Shown piece after piece: positions 42,015 to 49,967 of a stretch of 64,000 nt of DNA (its first letter is position 1; every line of letters begins with the position of its first letter). Origin of the DNA: Prado023 sp963788325. Lineage in GTDB: Bacteria > Actinomycetota > Actinomycetes > S36-B12 > CAIYMF01. The notes beneath the pieces are model-generated. The model was not told the DNA's origin. It made no database searches and worked only from the letters and a program-made list of their open reading frames with translations. The stretch lies in assembly GCA_963788325.1 (NCBI GenBank), contig CAWBGJ010000006.1, positions 1 to 64,000 of the forward strand, given 5' to 3'. The translations under genes were made by a program, and so were the position numbers.

Positions 42015-43244
42015 ATGCATCGCCGACGGCTCAAGTACATCCTCAATGTGCTCCTGCTGGCCGCGGCGGTCGTGGTGGTCCTGACCGGCCTGCTTGTCGA
42101 CCAGTGGGATCTCCACGACTTCACCCCGCACCGGTGGTCGGGCTATCTCGTCGCGGTGCTCATCGCCATCCACATCGGGATGCGCTGGCGCTGGTTCCTG
42201 CCCTTTCGCGAGGGCGCCCGAAGCCAGCGCCGCGAGTCTGGTCACGCAGCGCCGACGGGATCCGCGGCGCAGAGAGGTGTACCCGCGGACCTGACGTCCA
42301 TGGGTGAAGCCGCAGCCAGTCTCGCAAGCAGCCCCGACCCCGCGTTCGCCGGCCGCGAGGCAGGCACCCGAGATGGCATGGACACCGCAGCCCCGCACCA
42401 GGCGCGGGCCCAAGGTCCGCGACGCTCGCACCCGACGCGTAGGACGGCTCTCGCGGCGGCGGGTGCCGGGGTGGCTGGCATTGCAGTCGGCTGGTCGGCC
42501 AAGTCCGGGGTGTCGCCGGATCCCTACCCGGGTGGTGACGTCGCAATGTTCTACCACCGGCAGAGTTCCCTTGGGTTGCGCAGCCTGGTGGGCGACCTGG
42601 TGGACTGGGGCCGGCGTCCAGCCCCCTACCTGCGGGTCGGCGACGCCGAGGTCGTGGCCCTGCCCGCCGTGGACACCCCGCCGTCGATGAGTGTGGCGCA
42701 GGCGCTCGAGCAGCGTCGATCGCTGCGGGACTATGCCGACCGACCCATGACCGCCCAGGAGTTGGCGTGGGTGGTCCAGGCCGCCATCGGGATCACCTCT
42801 CCGCAGGGCTTCCGGACCGCCCCCTCGGCCGGCGCCCTGTACCCGGTGGAGACCTACGTGGCGGTCCACCGCGTCGAGGGGATCGAGCCTGGCGTGTATC
42901 ACGTGGACGTCCGAGCCCAGGGCCTGGAGCCGGTGCGCAGCGGTTCGGTCGCCGGGGACCTCCTGATCGCGGGCCTGGGCCAGGACTTCCTGCGCAGGGC
43001 ACCGGTGGTGCTCGTGCTCACCGGGGTGTTCCAGCGGTCGCGATGGAAGTACCGTGCCCGCCACTACCGCTACGTCTGCTGGGAGGGCGGTCACGTGACC
43101 CAGAACGTCTACCTCGCAGCCGAGGCCGCCGGGCTCGGGGCGTGCATGGTGGGCGCGTTCCACGATGGCATGGTCAACGACCTCGTCCGAGTCGACGGGC
43201 GTCAGGAGGCCGCCCTCGGCCTCGTCGCGCTGGGGCCCCGCTGA
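42015..43244 (+). CDS. membrane-anchored SagB-like nitroreductase-family protein
   Basis: Product of 409 residues, ATG after GGAGGG. Residues 1-60 have two membrane helices with the cytochrome-b-like DUF4405 pattern (WSGYLVAVLIAIHIGMRW, conserved His). A long Ala/Arg-rich linker holds a Tat-like hydrophobic stretch (TRRTALAAAGAGVAGIAVGW). The C-terminal about 200 residues are a SagB-type nitroreductase domain (RRSLRDYADRPMTAQELAWVVQAAIG, APSAGALYPVETYVAV, GLGACMVGAFHDG). SagB-type enzymes oxidise azolines in peptides, but no precursor or YcaO gene is nearby, so the substrate is unknown. Confidence 0.85.
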   Translation: MHRRRLKYILNVLLLAAAVVVVLTGLLVDQWDLHDFTPHRWSGYLVAVLIAIHIGMRWRWFLPFREGARSQRRESGHAAPTGSAAQRGVPADLTSMGEAAASLASSPDPAFAGREAGTRDGMDTAAPHQARAQGPRRSHPTRRTALAAAGAGVAGIAVGWSAKSGVSPDPYPGGDVAMFYHRQSSLGLRSLVGDLVDWGRRPAPYLRVGDAEVVALPAVDTPPSMSVAQALEQRRSLRDYADRPMTAQELAWVVQAAIGITSPQGFRTAPSAGALYPVETYVAVHRVEGIEPGVYHVDVRAQGLEPVRSGSVAGDLLIAGLGQDFLRRAPVVLVLTGVFQRSRWKYRARHYRYVCWEGGHVTQNVYLAAEAAGLGACMVGAFHDGMVNDLVRVDGRQEAALGLVALGPR

Positions 43245-43295
43245 CGCCCATTCCGAGCAAGGTCCACTCCGCGTCGTAGCTCACCTCCGACGCCA

Positions 43296-43610
43296 GTGGG
43301 CTGGGTGCGGGGGCCCGCCCAGATCGCCGCTCTGGTGCTCGCGAGTATCACGCTCGGTCCACCGACGACCCCTGTCGCCACCATCCCGGTCGCCGCAAAG
43401 CCCCGGGACCCGGTCGCGCTGCCGGACGCGTCCGCGGTCTACGTCCCCGTACACACCCCGGACAAGGTCTCGGTCATCGACACGGCCACTCACGAGGTGA
43501 CCGCCGAAGTGCCCGTCGGCGGCTTCCCAGGAGTTGCGGTGGTGCTGGCGGACGGCTCAGCGGTCTACGTCTCGAACTCCTTGAGCGGCAGGGTCTCGGT
43601 GATCGGGCAC
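43296..43610 (+). pseudogene. YVTN beta-propeller fragment
   Basis: About 105 codons. After a possible signal sequence (AQIAALVLASITLG) it has one and a half YVTN-type repeats (VYVPVHTPDKVSVIDTATHE, then VYVSNSLSGRVSVIG). A full propeller needs five or more repeats; the frame then runs into unrelated Arg/Pro-rich sequence. It looks like the leftover start of a secreted YVTN protein. About 180 bases of unassigned sequence follow before the LacI gene. Confidence 0.6.
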
Positions 43611-43795
43611 AAACTGCACGAATTGAGGCGTGCTCGACACCTGCCGCGGCTGGCCTTCCCCACCGCGATGACCGACACCCGCTGTCGATCATGCCGCCAG
43701 CCCAGCAGAGGGAGCCTCGCGGCTCGGCCGGTTCTGGGGGATGCGGGCCAGTCAAGGCATCCACGGACGGGCGACCCGTCAACAGGGCGCGCAGG

Positions 43796-44878
43796 TCACG
43801 CCGAGTCGCGCACCACGAGGGAGACCGGCAGTGCGAGGTGGTCCCGACCTCGCAGGTCGGGAATCGCCGGTTCCGAGGCAACCTCGATGTCCGGGCGGTT
43901 GCGCGCGAGGTACAGCCGGACCATCGCGCGCCCCTGAATCATCGGATCCTGCCGAATCGTGGTGAGCGGAGGATCGGCTGTACGAGCGAACTCGTTGTCG
44001 TCGAAGCCGACGACTGCGACGTCCACGGGAACGCGCCGGCCGGCCCGCCGCAAAGCGGTCAGGGCGCCGAGGGCCATGAGGTCCGAGGCAGCGAAGATTG
44101 CGTCCAGGTCAGGCGCACGCCTGAGGAGTCGGTCGGTCGCCATCTCCCCTCCACGCACGGTGAAGTCGCCCACCTCGACGAGATCCTCCCGGAAGTCGGC
44201 CCCCAGGGCTTGGCGGAAGCCGGCCAGCCGATCCACGCCGGCAGCCATGTCCAGCGGACCGGTCACGGTCGCGATCCTGACCCTGCCCTTGGCGCGCAGA
44301 TGCGTGGTGGCCATGTGCGCCCCCGAGCGGTTCTCGCTGTCGACGAAGGGAGCGACCAGGCTCGGGTGGGTGGGGCGCCCGCCGATGACGTAGGGGGTCT
44401 CCCACCGCTGGAGCTCGGCAGGCAGCCCATCCCCGTCATGTCCGGAGATCAGCATGGCCCCGTCGACAGGCGACCTCCTGAGGAACTGCTTCACGCGCTC
44501 GAGGTCCTCGAAGTCCTGTGCCATGAGGAGCACGAGCTGTAGCCCGGCCCTATTCGTCTCGAGGCTGACTCCACGCACGATCCCGCTGAAGAACGGGTCC
44601 CCGAACACGCGGGCGGCAGGCTCCGAGGCCACCAGGGCGACAGCCCCCGTCCGGTTGGTCATCAGCGCCCGCGCAGCCTGGTTCGGTACGTAGCCGAGCT
44701 CGTCGATCGCCGACTGGACCCGCTTGCGCAGCCCCTCGGCCACCGACGTCTGGCCGTTGACCACGCGCGAGACCGTCGCCCGCGACACCCCCGCGCGCGC
44801 GGCCACGTCCTCGAGGTTGGGTCGCGGGCGGATCCGTTGGAGCTCAGTCACGGCGAACTCGCCGCTGTCCGTACTCAC
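43796..44878 (-). CDS. LacI-family repressor of the glucan locus
   Basis: Product of 360 residues. N-terminal HTH (LEDVAARAGVSRATVSRVVN, hinge helix LGYVPNQAARALMTNRTG), then a periplasmic-binding-protein-like domain ending DVAVVGFDDNEFA and DPPLTTIRQD. It is the last gene of the transporter/GH1 operon, 15 bases after GH1. LacI proteins of CebR type bind palindromes with a GAGCGCTC-like centre and release them with a disaccharide. The sites at 49819, 49905 and 57221 share this core and are likely its targets. Confidence 0.92.
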   Translation of the reverse strand: MSTDSGEFAVTELQRIRPRPNLEDVAARAGVSRATVSRVVNGQTSVAEGLRKRVQSAIDELGYVPNQAARALMTNRTGAVALVASEPAARVFGDPFFSGIVRGVSLETNRAGLQLVLLMAQDFEDLERVKQFLRRSPVDGAMLISGHDGDGLPAELQRWETPYVIGGRPTHPSLVAPFVDSENRSGAHMATTHLRAKGRVRIATVTGPLDMAAGVDRLAGFRQALGADFREDLVEVGDFTVRGGEMATDRLLRRAPDLDAIFAASDLMALGALTALRRAGRRVPVDVAVVGFDDNEFARTADPPLTTIRQDPMIQGRAMVRLYLARNRPDIEVASEPAIPDLRGRDHLALPVSLVVRDSA

Positions 44879-44893
44879 GTCCTGTCACGGGAC

Positions 44894-46261
44894 TCAAGGT
44901 ATGCCGTTGCGTGCTGCGAAGGACGCATAGCAGCGCGCGCTGTCCTTGGGCCGGCGCTCCAGTGTGTCGTAATCCACATGGATCAGGCCGAACCGCTTGG
45001 AGAAGCCGTGCGCCCACTCGAAGTTGTCCAGCAGCGACCACGCGAAGTACCCGCGGACCTCGGCACCTCGGCCGATGGCCTCGTGCAGGGCCGCGAGGTG
45101 CGACCTGAGGTACTCCACGCGCTGCACGTCCTCCACCCGGCCCGACGGTCCGACGACGTCGGGATACGCGCTGCCGTTCTCGGTCACCAGGACCGGCACC
45201 CCGTAGTCCGCTTGGAGGCGGACGAGCAGGTCGGTGAGGCCCTCGGGGAGGACCTCCCACTCCATCTGCGTCAGGGGCCCACGCGGTGGTAGTACCTCGA
45301 TGCTCGCCGAGCCCGGGAAGTGGGCCATCTCGGTGGCCCCGGGCTGCGCTGCGACCACCCGGGTGGGGAAGTAGTAGTTGACGCCGAGTAGGTCAAGTGG
45401 CGCGCTGATGATCGCCATGTCGCCGGGCGCGACGAAGCCCCAGTCCGTCACGTGCGCCGTGGCCTCGACGACGTCCGCGGGGTAGGCCCCGCGCAGGACG
45501 GGATCCAGGAACTGCCGGTTCTTCAGGCCGTCCATCAGGCGCGCTGCCCCCCGGTCGGCCTCGGACTCGGAGCCGGGATAGGTGGGGGAGAGGTCAAGGG
45601 TGATCGAGAAGCGCTCGGCGGGTCGGGCGGTCGAGCGCATTTCCGTGAGTGCCAGGCCATGGCCCAGCAGCAGGTGGTGCATCGCCGCGAGCCCTGCGGC
45701 GGGCTCGGTGCGGCCCGGCGCGTGGGCGCCCGCGGCGTAGCCCAGGAGTGCCGAGCACCAGGGCTCGTTGAGGGTGGTCCACAGGTCCACCCGATCGCCG
45801 AGCGCGTCATGGACAAGGGCCGCGTAGTCCGCGAACCTGTGGGCGGTGTCGCGCTCCGGCCAGCCGCCGGCATCCTCCAGTGCCTGGGGGAGGTCCCAGT
45901 GGTAGAGCGTCACAGCTGGTGCGATGCCTCGGCTGAGCAGCCCATCGACGAGGCGGTCGTAGAAGGCAATGCCAAGGCCGTTTGCCGGGCCGCGGCCCGT
46001 GGGCTGGATGCGCGGCCAGGAGATCGAGAACCGGTAGGCAGACAGGTTGAGCCCGGCCGCGAGGTCGAGGTCCTGGTCGTAGCGGTGGTAGTGATCCGTG
46101 GCGGTGTCGCCCGTGTCCCCGGCGGTGACCCGTCCCGGAGTGTGGCTGAAGGTGTCCCAGATCGAGGGCCCCCGACCATCCTCGGCGACTGCTCCCTCGA
46201 CCTGGTAGGCGGCCGTGGCTGCTCCCCAGAGGAAGCCGTCCGGGAAGGTGCGCGCGCTCAC
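44894..46261 (-). CDS. GH1 beta-glucosidase
   Basis: Product of 455 residues. FPDGFLWGAATAAYQVEGA at the N terminus, acid/base Glu166 in TLNEPW, nucleophile Glu361 in VTENGSA and the C-terminal WSLLDNFEWAHGF are all intact GH1 signatures. No signal peptide, so it acts in the cytosol on imported beta-glucosides or phosphorolysis products. GTG at 46261 overlaps the MalG-like permease stop (GTGA), so it is translated with the transporter. Substrate linkage cannot be read from the sequence. Confidence 0.94.
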   Translation of the reverse strand: MSARTFPDGFLWGAATAAYQVEGAVAEDGRGPSIWDTFSHTPGRVTAGDTGDTATDHYHRYDQDLDLAAGLNLSAYRFSISWPRIQPTGRGPANGLGIAFYDRLVDGLLSRGIAPAVTLYHWDLPQALEDAGGWPERDTAHRFADYAALVHDALGDRVDLWTTLNEPWCSALLGYAAGAHAPGRTEPAAGLAAMHHLLLGHGLALTEMRSTARPAERFSITLDLSPTYPGSESEADRGAARLMDGLKNRQFLDPVLRGAYPADVVEATAHVTDWGFVAPGDMAIISAPLDLLGVNYYFPTRVVAAQPGATEMAHFPGSASIEVLPPRGPLTQMEWEVLPEGLTDLLVRLQADYGVPVLVTENGSAYPDVVGPSGRVEDVQRVEYLRSHLAALHEAIGRGAEVRGYFAWSLLDNFEWAHGFSKRFGLIHVDYDTLERRPKDSARCYASFAARNGIP

Positions 46262-47175
46262 CCCTTCACGGCACCAGCCATGATGCCCGACACCAGCTGC
46301 TTCCCGGCGACGATGAACAGCAGGATCAGCGGGATGGTCGCCAGCACGACGCCGGCCATGATCAGTGAGTAGTCCTTGAAGTAGGACGCCTGCAGCAGCT
46401 GGAGACTGACCGGGAGGGTCGGGTTGGTGGATCCCAGCACGATGAACGGCCAGAAGAAGTTCGTCCACGAGGCGACGAACGTGAACAGCGCGAGCATCGC
46501 AGCGGCGGGCTTGGCGGCGGGCAGGGCGACATGCCAGAACGTGCGGATCATGGAGCAGCCGTCGACGCGGGCGGCCTCGATCAGCTCGAAGGGGAGGGTC
46601 TCCTCGAAGTACTGGGTCATCCAGAAGACGCCGAAGGCGGTGACCATCCCCGGCACGATGACGGCGACGAGCTTGCCCGTCCAGCCGAGCTCGGACATCA
46701 GGATGAACAGCGGAACGACGCCGAGCTGGGTGGGCACGGCCATGGTCGCGATGACGAAGACAAGCAGGGCGCGCCGGCCGCGGAAGCGCAGCTTCGCGAA
46801 CGAGAACCCGGCCAGGGTGGCGAACAGGACGACGCTGATCGACGTGATGACTGCGACGAGGACCGAGTTCCACAGCGCCTGCCAGAACTTGATGTCCGAG
46901 TTGATCACGCGGCTGATGTTGTCCAGGAAGTTGTCCCCGGGAATCAGGGACGGGATCGGGTTCTGTGCGATCGTCTGGGGGTCCGAGGACGCGAGGAGGA
47001 AGGTGTAGTAGATCGGGTAGAACGAGATCAGCAGCACGACGGTCAGGATGGTGTAAGTGACCCAGCCGCCCCTGCGGTTGGAGCCCACGCCCATGGACCT
47101 TCGGTTGGCGCGTCGCCGGGCGTACCGGGCGGCTCCCTTGCCTGCGGTCTGCTCGACCATGCCGGTGGAGCTCAT
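46258..47175 (-). CDS. sugar ABC permease, MalG-type
   Basis: Product of 305 residues with six membrane helices. A basic N-terminal tail, PIYYTFLLASSDPQTI and the cytoplasmic EAA loop ELIEAARVDGCSMIRTFWHVALPAAKPA define a CUT1 permease of MalG type. ATG overlaps the MalF-like stop (ATGA) and its own stop overlaps the GH1 start. No ATPase gene is encoded in the locus; a shared MsiK-like ATPase elsewhere in the genome probably powers it, as in other actinomycetes. Confidence 0.93.
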   Translation of the reverse strand: MSSTGMVEQTAGKGAARYARRRANRRSMGVGSNRRGGWVTYTILTVVLLISFYPIYYTFLLASSDPQTIAQNPIPSLIPGDNFLDNISRVINSDIKFWQALWNSVLVAVITSISVVLFATLAGFSFAKLRFRGRRALLVFVIATMAVPTQLGVVPLFILMSELGWTGKLVAVIVPGMVTAFGVFWMTQYFEETLPFELIEAARVDGCSMIRTFWHVALPAAKPAAAMLALFTFVASWTNFFWPFIVLGSTNPTLPVSLQLLQASYFKDYSLIMAGVVLATIPLILLFIVAGKQLVSGIMAGAVKG

Positions 47176-48155
47176 GACTTGCCGCCTTTCGACTCTGTTC
47201 CCGAGATTCTCTGGGTGACCTTGAAGTTGATGGCCCCAATGACGAGGATGATCAGGAACAGGACCCACGCCACAGCTGAGGCCCGTCCGAAGCTCTTCTG
47301 GGCCCCCCAGCCGAGTTCGTAGAGGTACATCGTCACAGTCATCCACTGACGGTCCGCTCCGCCCTGGCCGGCCTGGTCGAACATGCGCGGCTCGTCGAAG
47401 ATCTGCAGGCCGCCGATGGTCGAGGTGATCACCACGAAGATGATCGTCGGCTTCAGCGAGGGGATCGTGATCGAGCGGAACGTTCGCCAGCGGCCGGCGC
47501 CATCGACCACGGCCGCCTCATACAGGTCGTTGGGGATCGCCTGCATTCCCGCGAGGATGATCAGGGTGGTGTACCCGGTCCAGCGGAAGTCGACCATCGT
47601 GGCGATCGCCACGTGGCTGGCCAGGACATCGGCGTGCCAGCGGATGGGGTCGATGCCGAAGTTGGCCAGGATGGCATTGGCCATGCCCGACTGGTCGGCG
47701 AAGATCTTGGCGAAGATCATGCCCACGGCCACGGGCATCACGACGTAGGGCAGCAGGACGCCCATCCGCCAGAAGGTCTTGGCCCGCAGGTTGGCGTCCA
47801 GCATGGCGGCCAGGAACAGGCCGATCAGGACCTGGGGCACCGACGAGAGCAGGAAGATGCTGAACGTGTTGCGCAGGCCCTTCCAGAAGAGCGGCTGCTG
47901 CAGGACCTCCTGGTAGTTCTCCAGGCCGACGAAGTCGCCCTTGCCTCCGATCAGGTTCCAGTCGTGCATGGACACGAAGGCCGTGTACCCGAGGGGGAAG
48001 AGCCCCACCAGCGCGAACAGGAGGAAGAAGGGCGAGATGTACAAGTACGGCGAGTACTTGCGATCCCACGCGTTGCGCCTCGTCCGGCGAGCCAACTCCT
48101 TGTCGGCGGCCGCCTCGGCCTTCAACGGGATTTCTGGGGCTGCATTCATCGACAT
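47172..48155 (-). CDS. sugar ABC permease, MalF-type
   Basis: Product of 327 residues with six to seven helices. LYISPFFLLFALVGLFPLGYTAFVSMHDWNLIG at the start and the EAA loop IPNDLYEAAVVDGAGRWRTFRSITIPSLKPT are typical of CUT1 MalF-type subunits. It pairs with the MalG-type permease downstream (4-bp overlap) and the binding protein upstream; a long stem-loop in the gap separates it from the binding-protein gene. Confidence 0.93.
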   Translation of the reverse strand: MSMNAAPEIPLKAEAAADKELARRTRRNAWDRKYSPYLYISPFFLLFALVGLFPLGYTAFVSMHDWNLIGGKGDFVGLENYQEVLQQPLFWKGLRNTFSIFLLSSVPQVLIGLFLAAMLDANLRAKTFWRMGVLLPYVVMPVAVGMIFAKIFADQSGMANAILANFGIDPIRWHADVLASHVAIATMVDFRWTGYTTLIILAGMQAIPNDLYEAAVVDGAGRWRTFRSITIPSLKPTIIFVVITSTIGGLQIFDEPRMFDQAGQGGADRQWMTVTMYLYELGWGAQKSFGRASAVAWVLFLIILVIGAINFKVTQRISGTESKGGKS

Positions 48156-48346
48156 GGAGCATCCTCGCCTGCGGATCCGGTGTCACCCGCGGCCGGGAGC
48201 CGGGCGGATGTGGGCCTGCCGGGACCGCACTCTTGGCAGTGACCCGTTCAGTGTCTGGTGTGGCGCTGTGCTGACTCGGAGGGCCGAGCCGGATGCCCGC
48301 GCGAGCCGGCCCCGGGGTAGGAGCCGAACAGCGGGGCGTCGGGTGC

Positions 48347-48405
48347 CCCGGCCGCCCGGTCCGAACCTGCCTGCGCACGCGCAGGGTACGGTCCGGGCGG
48401 CCGGG
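48347..48405. terminator. long stem-loop between binding-protein and permease genes
   Basis: Arms 48347-48363 and 48389-48405 form a 17-bp stem with one mismatch (CCCGGCCGCCCGG with CCGGGCGGCCGGG), and CCTGCG-CACG-CGCAGG nests inside. It lies directly after the binding-protein stop. Such attenuating hairpins raise the binding protein above its permeases. Confidence 0.75.
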
Positions 48406-48412
48406 TCGGCCG

Positions 48413-49720
48413 TCAGCCGAGGGCGTTGACGGCTTCCTCGAACTTCACCCAGGAGGACGCGGCGTCATCGGTCTTGTCGACATCCACGCGGGTCAGGGCC
48501 TGCTGCATCGCGTCGTTGATCGCGAAGTAGTTCGGTCCCTTGAACGGTGCCACGGTCACGGCCTTGGCCCGCTCGGCGAGGATCTGGCCGGTGGGGGCGT
48601 CCTGGAAGAACTCGTTCTTCTGGGACAGCAGGGCCGGGTCAGTCAGCGCCTCGACCTGGCTCGGGAACGTGCCCTTGGCCTCGAATGCCTTGACCTGCTG
48701 CTCCGGGGCCGTCAGCCATGCGGCCAGCTTCTTCGCCTCGGCCTGGTTGGCACCCATCGCCGGAACGGTCAGGAACGACCCGCCCCAGTTGCCGCCGCCG
48801 CCGGGGAAGACGTTGGCGATGTCCCAGCCCTCGACGCCGGCCGCGTTGCCCTCGATGACGCCGAGCATCCAGCCCGGGCATGCCATGGTGGCGAAGCCGT
48901 CCTTCTGGAACGAGGCTGTCCAGTCCTCACTCCACTGCGAGGTGTGCGACGACTGGTCCTGCGAGGCGGTGAGGACCTGGTCGTAGATGGCCTTCACCGT
49001 CTCGTTCTCCAGCGCGATGATCGAGCCGTCGTCTGCCTCGTAGGCGTTCTGGACCTGGTTGATCATCGCCTGGTAGGTGCCACCGGCGGTGTCGAACCAC
49101 GCGGCGCCCGTGTCAGCGGCCACGAAGTCGGCGCCGACCTCGAAGTACCGCTCCCAGGTGGCGTCCGCACCGCCGAGAAGCTCGGCGACCTCCTCACGTC
49201 CCGTGGGCAGGCCAGCCTCCGCGAAGAGGTCACCGCGGTAGCAGATGGCCTCGGGGCCGATGTCCGTTCCGTAGCCCAGCAACTTGCCGTCAGCGGTGGT
49301 CGCCTGCGCGGACTTCCACGCCAGCCAGCGACCCTCGACGGAGGGATCGTTGAGGTCGACGAACTTGTCCGGGTACTGGGACAGCTCGGGCAACCAGTCG
49401 ACCTCGATCGCTTCGATGTCCGAGGCGCCGGAGCCTGCGGCCAGGCGGGTGTTCAGGTTGTCCCGGGCCTCATTGGAGGTCGCCGCCTTCTTGGCCTCGA
49501 TCGTGACGTTGGGGTTGAGGTCCTCATACTCGGTGATGAGGTCCTCATAGCCGAACTCGTTGAACGTGGCCAGGGACAGGGTCACCGGCTCGGTGCCCGT
49601 TGCCTCTGAAGCAGCGTCAGTCGCCGTGTCGCTGCCGCTGGAGCATCCAGTCGCAACCAGCGCGACTCCTGCGAGTCCTGCCGTGAGGGTGACCCACGAC
49701 TTCCTAGACCTACTGACCAT
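48413..49720 (-). CDS. carbohydrate ABC transporter solute-binding lipoprotein
   Basis: Product of 435 residues. The ATG at 49720 follows AAGGAG; a lipoprotein signal (GVALVATGCSSGS) gives Cys at about 26. The CUT1 binding-protein fold is seen in VTLSLATFNEFGYEDLITEYEDLNPNVTIEAKKA, the central W-x-x-x-A-G-L-P region LFAEAGLPTGREEVAELL and FSPMACPGWMLG-like middle (TMACPGWMLGVIEG). It is first in the transporter-GH1-LacI operon. Binds an oligosaccharide, probably of beta-glucan type, by context. Confidence 0.92.
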   Translation of the reverse strand: MVSRSRKSWVTLTAGLAGVALVATGCSSGSDTATDAASEATGTEPVTLSLATFNEFGYEDLITEYEDLNPNVTIEAKKAATSNEARDNLNTRLAAGSGASDIEAIEVDWLPELSQYPDKFVDLNDPSVEGRWLAWKSAQATTADGKLLGYGTDIGPEAICYRGDLFAEAGLPTGREEVAELLGGADATWERYFEVGADFVAADTGAAWFDTAGGTYQAMINQVQNAYEADDGSIIALENETVKAIYDQVLTASQDQSSHTSQWSEDWTASFQKDGFATMACPGWMLGVIEGNAAGVEGWDIANVFPGGGGNWGGSFLTVPAMGANQAEAKKLAAWLTAPEQQVKAFEAKGTFPSQVEALTDPALLSQKNEFFQDAPTGQILAERAKAVTVAPFKGPNYFAINDAMQQALTRVDVDKTDDAASSWVKFEEAVNALG

Positions 49721-49818
49721 GTCTTCCGTTCTCCTTGTCGTCACACGGCGCGGGCGCCGATGCTCGTCGCAGCCGCGGGGACCCGTGGCTCCTTCGCCGG
49801 CCTCAGAGAGGGCTCTCT

Positions 49819-49830
49819 GAGAGCGCTCTC
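49819..49830. promoter_or_regulatory. LacI operator, proximal to the binding-protein gene
   Basis: GAGAGCGCTCTC, a perfect 12-bp palindrome, 99 bases upstream of the binding-protein start. Same core as 49905-49916 and 57221-57238. It fits a CebR-like LacI operator. Confidence 0.75.
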
Positions 49831-49878
49831 TGATCGTTGCCCGCATCGCAGTCGTTTGTCAAGGGGCCTTGCGCACCG

Positions 49879-49895
49879 TTGTCAAATTGTGACAA
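49879..49895. promoter_or_regulatory. TTGTCA/TGACAA inverted repeat between divergent operons
   Basis: TTGTCA, spacer AATTG, TGACAA. It may contain -35-like elements (TTGTCA resembles TTGACA) for divergent promoters; it lies between the two LacI operators. Assignment uncertain. Confidence 0.45.
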
Positions 49896-49904
49896 TGTGC
49901 GGGG

Positions 49905-49916
49905 GAGAGCGCTCTC
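49905..49916. promoter_or_regulatory. LacI operator, proximal to the GH94-like gene
   Basis: GAGAGCGCTCTC, 51 bases before the GH94-like start and 86 bases centre to centre from the operator at 49819. Two such sites in one divergent region allow looping or independent repression of both operons. Confidence 0.75.
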
Positions 49917-49967
49917 TCCGGCCGCAGGGGTGGAGGATGGAACGCCGGCTACCCCAGGAGGCCCCAC

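Noticed and set aside
42015..43244. Azole-forming RiPP cluster because of the SagB-like domain
   Set aside because: No YcaO, precursor peptide or peptidase gene lies within several kilobases.
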